Assembly (NCBI GenBank): GCA_031550435.1
Contig: JAVBOO010000038.1
Span: forward strand, 1-33,357
Reading direction: 5' to 3'
From: JAVBOO01 sp031550435
GTDB lineage: Bacteria; Bacillota; Clostridia; Lachnospirales; WRAX01
Length of the DNA: 33,357 bases
Positions 30,368 to 33,357 of this stretch are shown one piece after another. Below the pieces are notes generated by a model. That model saw only the letters and a list, made by a program, of their open reading frames with translations, did no database searches and was not told where the DNA came from. The position numbers and the translations under genes were made by a program. Position 1 is the stretch's first letter; every line of letters starts with the position of its first letter.

Positions 30368-30797
30368 GTGCGATGAGTATAAGGAATATCTACAGTAATC
30401 ATGCCAACAGTCATTAGTGGAACCTGTGCGACAACCTCTGCTTCCGGGTTCATTGCCATTGTAGGGCCATAAGCAATGCGCTCTACGCCGTATTGTCCGG
30501 GCGGACGGATTCCTGTTACGTCGGAGCGGACAAACCACAAACCATTTTCTTTAACCCTCTCCACGCAAATTTCGTTATGTTTGTACTTCCAATATTCGGC
30601 GGTTTCACGCCGCAACATATTCTGTGCTGGCGACAACAGAAGTTGGGCTCCTTTGTCAGCTACAGTCTTTGCCGATTCAGCAAATTGTGTGTCGAAGCAA
30701 ATGTTTATACCATATTTAATACCCTTGAGGTCAAAGATCGGATAGTCTGTGCCTGGCGTAAAAAATAATTCGTTGGGGTTTATGAGATGTGTTTTAC
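30364..30797 (-). pseudogene. Carbon-nitrogen hydrolase (nitrilase superfamily), 5'-truncated by an IS21 element
   Basis: The remaining ~144 codons are the C-terminal half of a nitrilase-superfamily amidase. FDLKGIKYGINICFDTQFAE carries the nucleophile cysteine, followed by ADKGAQLLLSPAQN and the YGVERIAYGPTMAMNPEAEV segment. The glutamate and lysine of the Glu-Lys-Cys triad belong to the lost N-terminal half. Reading upstream, the frame enters the IS21 left end at 30798, where a chance TTG could start translation (TTG-CGT-GAC). The gene is thus cut exactly at the IS boundary and should be inactive. The missing 5' half would be expected beyond the right end of the element, outside the window. 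Confidence 0.88.
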
Positions 30798-30936
30798 GGG
30801 GAGTGTCACGCAAACTTGTTTTTTATAAACTAGAAACATAGCAAATATAAAGATAAAAGTGTAGCACTGAAAAACAAAACAAGCGTGGTAAGCTGTATGG
30901 GTTAAGCAGACAGGAGGCCACGGAAGGGTGCTACGA

Positions 30937-32442
30937 ATGGAAAAACAAAACTATCTATCAAATCTGAGTCAGTTTGAGGGTCTAAGCCTCCGCAAGATAG
31001 CAGAACGCAGCGGACATCACTTCAACACGGTAAAGAAATATGTTGACAAAGAGAACTGGAACGAGGAGTACCGACCGCGAAAAGAGCGGGTATCGCTGCT
31101 TGAGCCGCTGAAGCCGGTCATCGACGAGTGGATTCGTGAGGACTTAAAACGGAGCCGCAAATATCGGCGCACAGGAACAAAGATTTACAATGACCTGCGG
31201 CAGGATGTAGAACACCGCAAGCTGTTGGCAGTTGGTAAACAAACGGTGCTCAACTACGTCAGCCAGAGAAAGAAGGAGTTTAGCAAGAAAACCTACGCCA
31301 CAGCGATGTTCGGGCTGCACGCCATGTGCGAGGCGCAGGTTGATTTCGGCAAGATACTCGTTGTTGGAGCCGGCGGTGCAGAAGAAACATGGCATGAACT
31401 GGTCGTTTCGTTTCCGTGGAGCAACGCCGGATTCGCGCAGGTTTGCCGGTATGAAACGAAAGAATGCCTGTGCGAAGCGTTGCAGCGAATTTTCGAGTTT
31501 ATAGGCGGTGTGCCTCTTAGGATTTTGTTTGACAACATGTCGAGCGCAGTCGTACATATCGAAGATCACGGCAGGCGTCAGCTGACGGAGATGTTCATGC
31601 GCTTCACCATGCATCACAGGTTCAAGGCGGAGTTTTGCAACCCGGACAGCCCGCAGGAAAAGGGTAACGTGGAGAACAAGGTAGGCTATATCCGCCGAAA
31701 TTTTCTGCTTCCGCCGCCTGTTATCACTGATTTGGGAGCGTTTAATCAAAGGCTTCTGGAGCAGTGCATGATGGATTTGCGGCGTGAGCATTATGCGAAG
31801 GAGGAGCAGATCCGGGACTTGTTTGCCGCCGAGCAAGAAGCGTTGATACCCTTGCCGCGTGAGGCTTTTTGGGTATTCACGCTTGAAAAGGTCAAAACGG
31901 ACAAGTACAGCTTTATCCATTTCGATAAGAACCAGTATTCGACCTCACCGGAGTACGCCGGATGCGAGATGTGGCTGGAAATCGGCACAAGTGAACTGCG
32001 GGTTTTGAACGAGAAGTACGAGCAGGTCGCGGTTCACAAGCGCAAATACGGCCACGAGCTAGAGCCTGCCATAAACTTTGAGAACTACATAGGCGCGCTA
32101 AGCCGCAAGCCACGGGCATTTCTCAACTCGCCGTACTTCCTGACCATGCCCGAGGCGGTTCAGAATCACCTGAAAAACTGCCAGTATGCGGAGCTGAAGC
32201 AGATGCTGCTGACGCTTGTACCCATCATCAGGGAAGGCAAAATCGGCGACGCGGCGGCTGTTTTGGAGCTTTCAACCATACGCAGCGCCGATGATTTCGC
32301 AATTGCGTACCGGGCTCTGACAGAAGACCCGAGGGAGTTACCGTCTGTGACTACGCCCCTTACGCCGGTGCAGCAGCCATATCTGCCGAAGCTTGACCCG
32401 TACAGCGCCCTACTGAGTACCACGGCAGGGGGTGAGTCGTAA
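30937..32442 (+). CDS. istA: IS21-family transposase IstA
   Basis: IstA (501 residues from the ATG at 30937) catalyses transposition. The N-terminal helix-turn-helix is LSLRKIAERSGHHFNTVKKY. The integrase core has the DDE residues D136 (EAQVDFGK), D199 (LFDNMSS) and E246 (QEKGNVENKVGYIRRNFL). The C-terminal Mu-type beta-barrel part follows (YSFIHFDKNQYSTSPEY). A GTG nine bases earlier (30928) is an alternative start; GGAAGGG sits better for the ATG. The frame is intact. The stop overlaps the istB start (TAATG), so translation is coupled. Confidence 0.95.
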   Translation: MEKQNYLSNLSQFEGLSLRKIAERSGHHFNTVKKYVDKENWNEEYRPRKERVSLLEPLKPVIDEWIREDLKRSRKYRRTGTKIYNDLRQDVEHRKLLAVGKQTVLNYVSQRKKEFSKKTYATAMFGLHAMCEAQVDFGKILVVGAGGAEETWHELVVSFPWSNAGFAQVCRYETKECLCEALQRIFEFIGGVPLRILFDNMSSAVVHIEDHGRRQLTEMFMRFTMHHRFKAEFCNPDSPQEKGNVENKVGYIRRNFLLPPPVITDLGAFNQRLLEQCMMDLRREHYAKEEQIRDLFAAEQEALIPLPREAFWVFTLEKVKTDKYSFIHFDKNQYSTSPEYAGCEMWLEIGTSELRVLNEKYEQVAVHKRKYGHELEPAINFENYIGALSRKPRAFLNSPYFLTMPEAVQNHLKNCQYAELKQMLLTLVPIIREGKIGDAAAVLELSTIRSADDFAIAYRALTEDPRELPSVTTPLTPVQQPYLPKLDPYSALLSTTAGGES

Positions 32443-33200
32443 TGGAAGAACTTCTGATTCAAGCCTGCAAACGCTTGCATTTTAGCAGCAACTTAGTCAC
32501 TCAGGCTAAGAAGATCAAAGCAAAGAATCATCTTGATTTTTTGCTGGAGCTGTTTAACGCCGAACTTGAGGAGCGCGACCGGAAGCGCCGCAACGCATAC
32601 CAAAAGGCCGCCAAGTTCGATGTTATCAAGACTTTCGAGGATTACTCCTTTGAGGACATAAAGTTTCCTACAGCTCTCTCGCCTGAGGAGCTTTTGGCAA
32701 CAAGCTTTATCCCACACAAGGAGAATATCATTCTTTACGGCAACGTTGGCGCTGGAAAAACCCATCTTGCCATTGCACTGGGCATCGCCGCCTGCGACGC
32801 GGGCTACAGAACCCGTTTCTGGCGTACGGCGACCCTTGTAAACGCGCTGACCGAATCCAAGCGGCAGGGTTACCTTTCGCGGTTTATGAAGCAGTTTGAG
32901 AAACTTGACTTGCTGATCTGCGATGAGTGGGGCTATGTTCCCATCGACTCAGATGGATCAAAGCTCCTGTTTCAGGTAATTTCGGAGTGTTATGAGCGTA
33001 AATCGCTTATCATCACCACCAACCTGGAGTTCGCCAGGTGGAACGACATCTTTGCCGATACGAAAATCACTGCCGCGCTGCTCGACCGCATTATCCATCA
33101 CTCACATCTTCTGGACTTCACAAACCGGGATTCCAGAAGGCTCAAGGATGCGCTGCTTAACCGGTCGGCCAAAGAAACAAGGTCAAAAGAAAAGGCGTAG
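32442..33200 (+). CDS. istB: IS21-family ATP-binding helper protein IstB
   Basis: IstB (252 residues) is the DnaC-like AAA+ ATPase that assists IstA in target selection and strand transfer. Walker A is GNVGAGKTHLA (100-110), Walker B is LDLLICDEWG with D161, and the sensor region reads SLIITTNLEFARWNDIF. The arginine-containing ALLDRIIHHSHLLDF segment is typical. It overlaps istA by one base. The length is normal and no disruption is seen. Confidence 0.95.
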   Translation: MEELLIQACKRLHFSSNLVTQAKKIKAKNHLDFLLELFNAELEERDRKRRNAYQKAAKFDVIKTFEDYSFEDIKFPTALSPEELLATSFIPHKENIILYGNVGAGKTHLAIALGIAACDAGYRTRFWRTATLVNALTESKRQGYLSRFMKQFEKLDLLICDEWGYVPIDSDGSKLLFQVISECYERKSLIITTNLEFARWNDIFADTKITAALLDRIIHHSHLLDFTNRDSRRLKDALLNRSAKETRSKEKA

Positions 33201-33357
33201 TTAGGGTGTTGTTCGAGAAATGCGCTCGATCAACACCAGCTCCAATGATTGATACACTGCCTCCGCTTCGTCAAGGTCGGAGCGTATTTTCCCAGAGCAC
33301 AAATCGCTCTGCGAAAATCTTCCTCCTTCTCTTGACTATGCTGTTGTATCGGCTAAA

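Larger units (their letters stand above)
30798..33357 (+). mobile_element. IS21-family insertion sequence, left end and both genes (right end beyond window)
   Basis: The left inverted repeat is 30798-30816 (GGGGAGTGTCACGCAAACT), matching the right end at 123-141. istA and istB follow with the overlapping stop/start typical of the family. The non-coding tail after istB (33201-33357) contains a hairpin GTGTTG...CAACAC with inner CGAG/CTCG (33206-33236). The insertion truncates a C-N hydrolase gene. Both genes look intact, so the element may be active. Confidence 0.93.

Noticed and set aside
142..30797. Composite IS21 transposon carrying the hut operon
   Set aside because: The inner flanks show no shared target duplication, the genes are mostly housekeeping, and 30 kb would be unusually large. 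Independent insertions explain the ends better.

Overview
This window looks like chromosomal DNA from a Gram-positive, anaerobe-like bacterium, most likely class Clostridia. Supporting signs are: strong GGAGG-type ribosome binding sites; ScpA/ScpB next to a membrane site-2-protease homologue; a DacF-type carboxypeptidase; a SHOCT-like/DUF4097 protein; split ThrE (YjjP/YjjB) genes; half-size TauE/SafE genes; and histidine degradation through separate formiminotransferase and cyclodeaminase proteins. No outer-membrane genes are seen. The assignment is an inference from gene content, not from a marker-gene comparison.

Layout. Bases 1-141 are the right end of an IS21-family insertion sequence. 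Bases 361-6726 (minus strand) form a complete five-gene histidine utilisation operon, hutH-hutU-ftcD-hutI-fchA. It converts histidine to glutamate, ammonia and methenyl-tetrahydrofolate. Bases 7142-13358 (plus strand) hold an isolated yajC, a pyridoxal-kinase-like gene coupled to a P-loop kinase gene, tRNA-Asp and tRNA-Val, a geranylgeranyl-reductase-family flavoprotein, a DUF4097 protein, an intracellular subtilase and a small overlapping gene. Bases 13369-25383 (minus strand) are a long mostly housekeeping block: YyaL-like protein, cytidine deaminase, a two-helix membrane protein, malQ, an HD-domain protein, msrA, an RsuA/RluB pseudouridine synthase, dacF, scpB, scpA, a site-2-protease homologue and the two ThrE halves. 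Bases 25473-29535 (plus strand) hold a radical SAM/DUF4080 protein, endonuclease III, two half-size TauE/SafE genes and a 56-residue protein.

Bases 29604-33357 are a mobile-element graveyard. They contain a hairpin repeat, a frameshifted IS256-family transposase 3' end, a diverged IS21-type right end, a broken IS630-family transposase tail, and a C-N hydrolase gene that has lost its 5' half to an intact-looking IS21-family element (istA-istB) running off the window.

The most interesting non-coding content is two families of dispersed, hairpin-rich repeats in the intergenic gaps. Family A, up to about 161 bp, ends in TATTAC/GTAATA; its core or isolated modules occur in at least seven places. 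Family B has ends reading GGATA...GCTGATTTAATC and three copies in neighbouring gaps between 20.3 and 24.1 kb. Neither encodes a protein, and both look like small non-autonomous elements. Other points worth a look are a site-2-protease homologue with HEYLK instead of HExxH, face-to-face overlapping divergent promoters at 25.4 kb, and an inverted repeat spanning the end of the pseudouridine synthase gene and the start of msrA.
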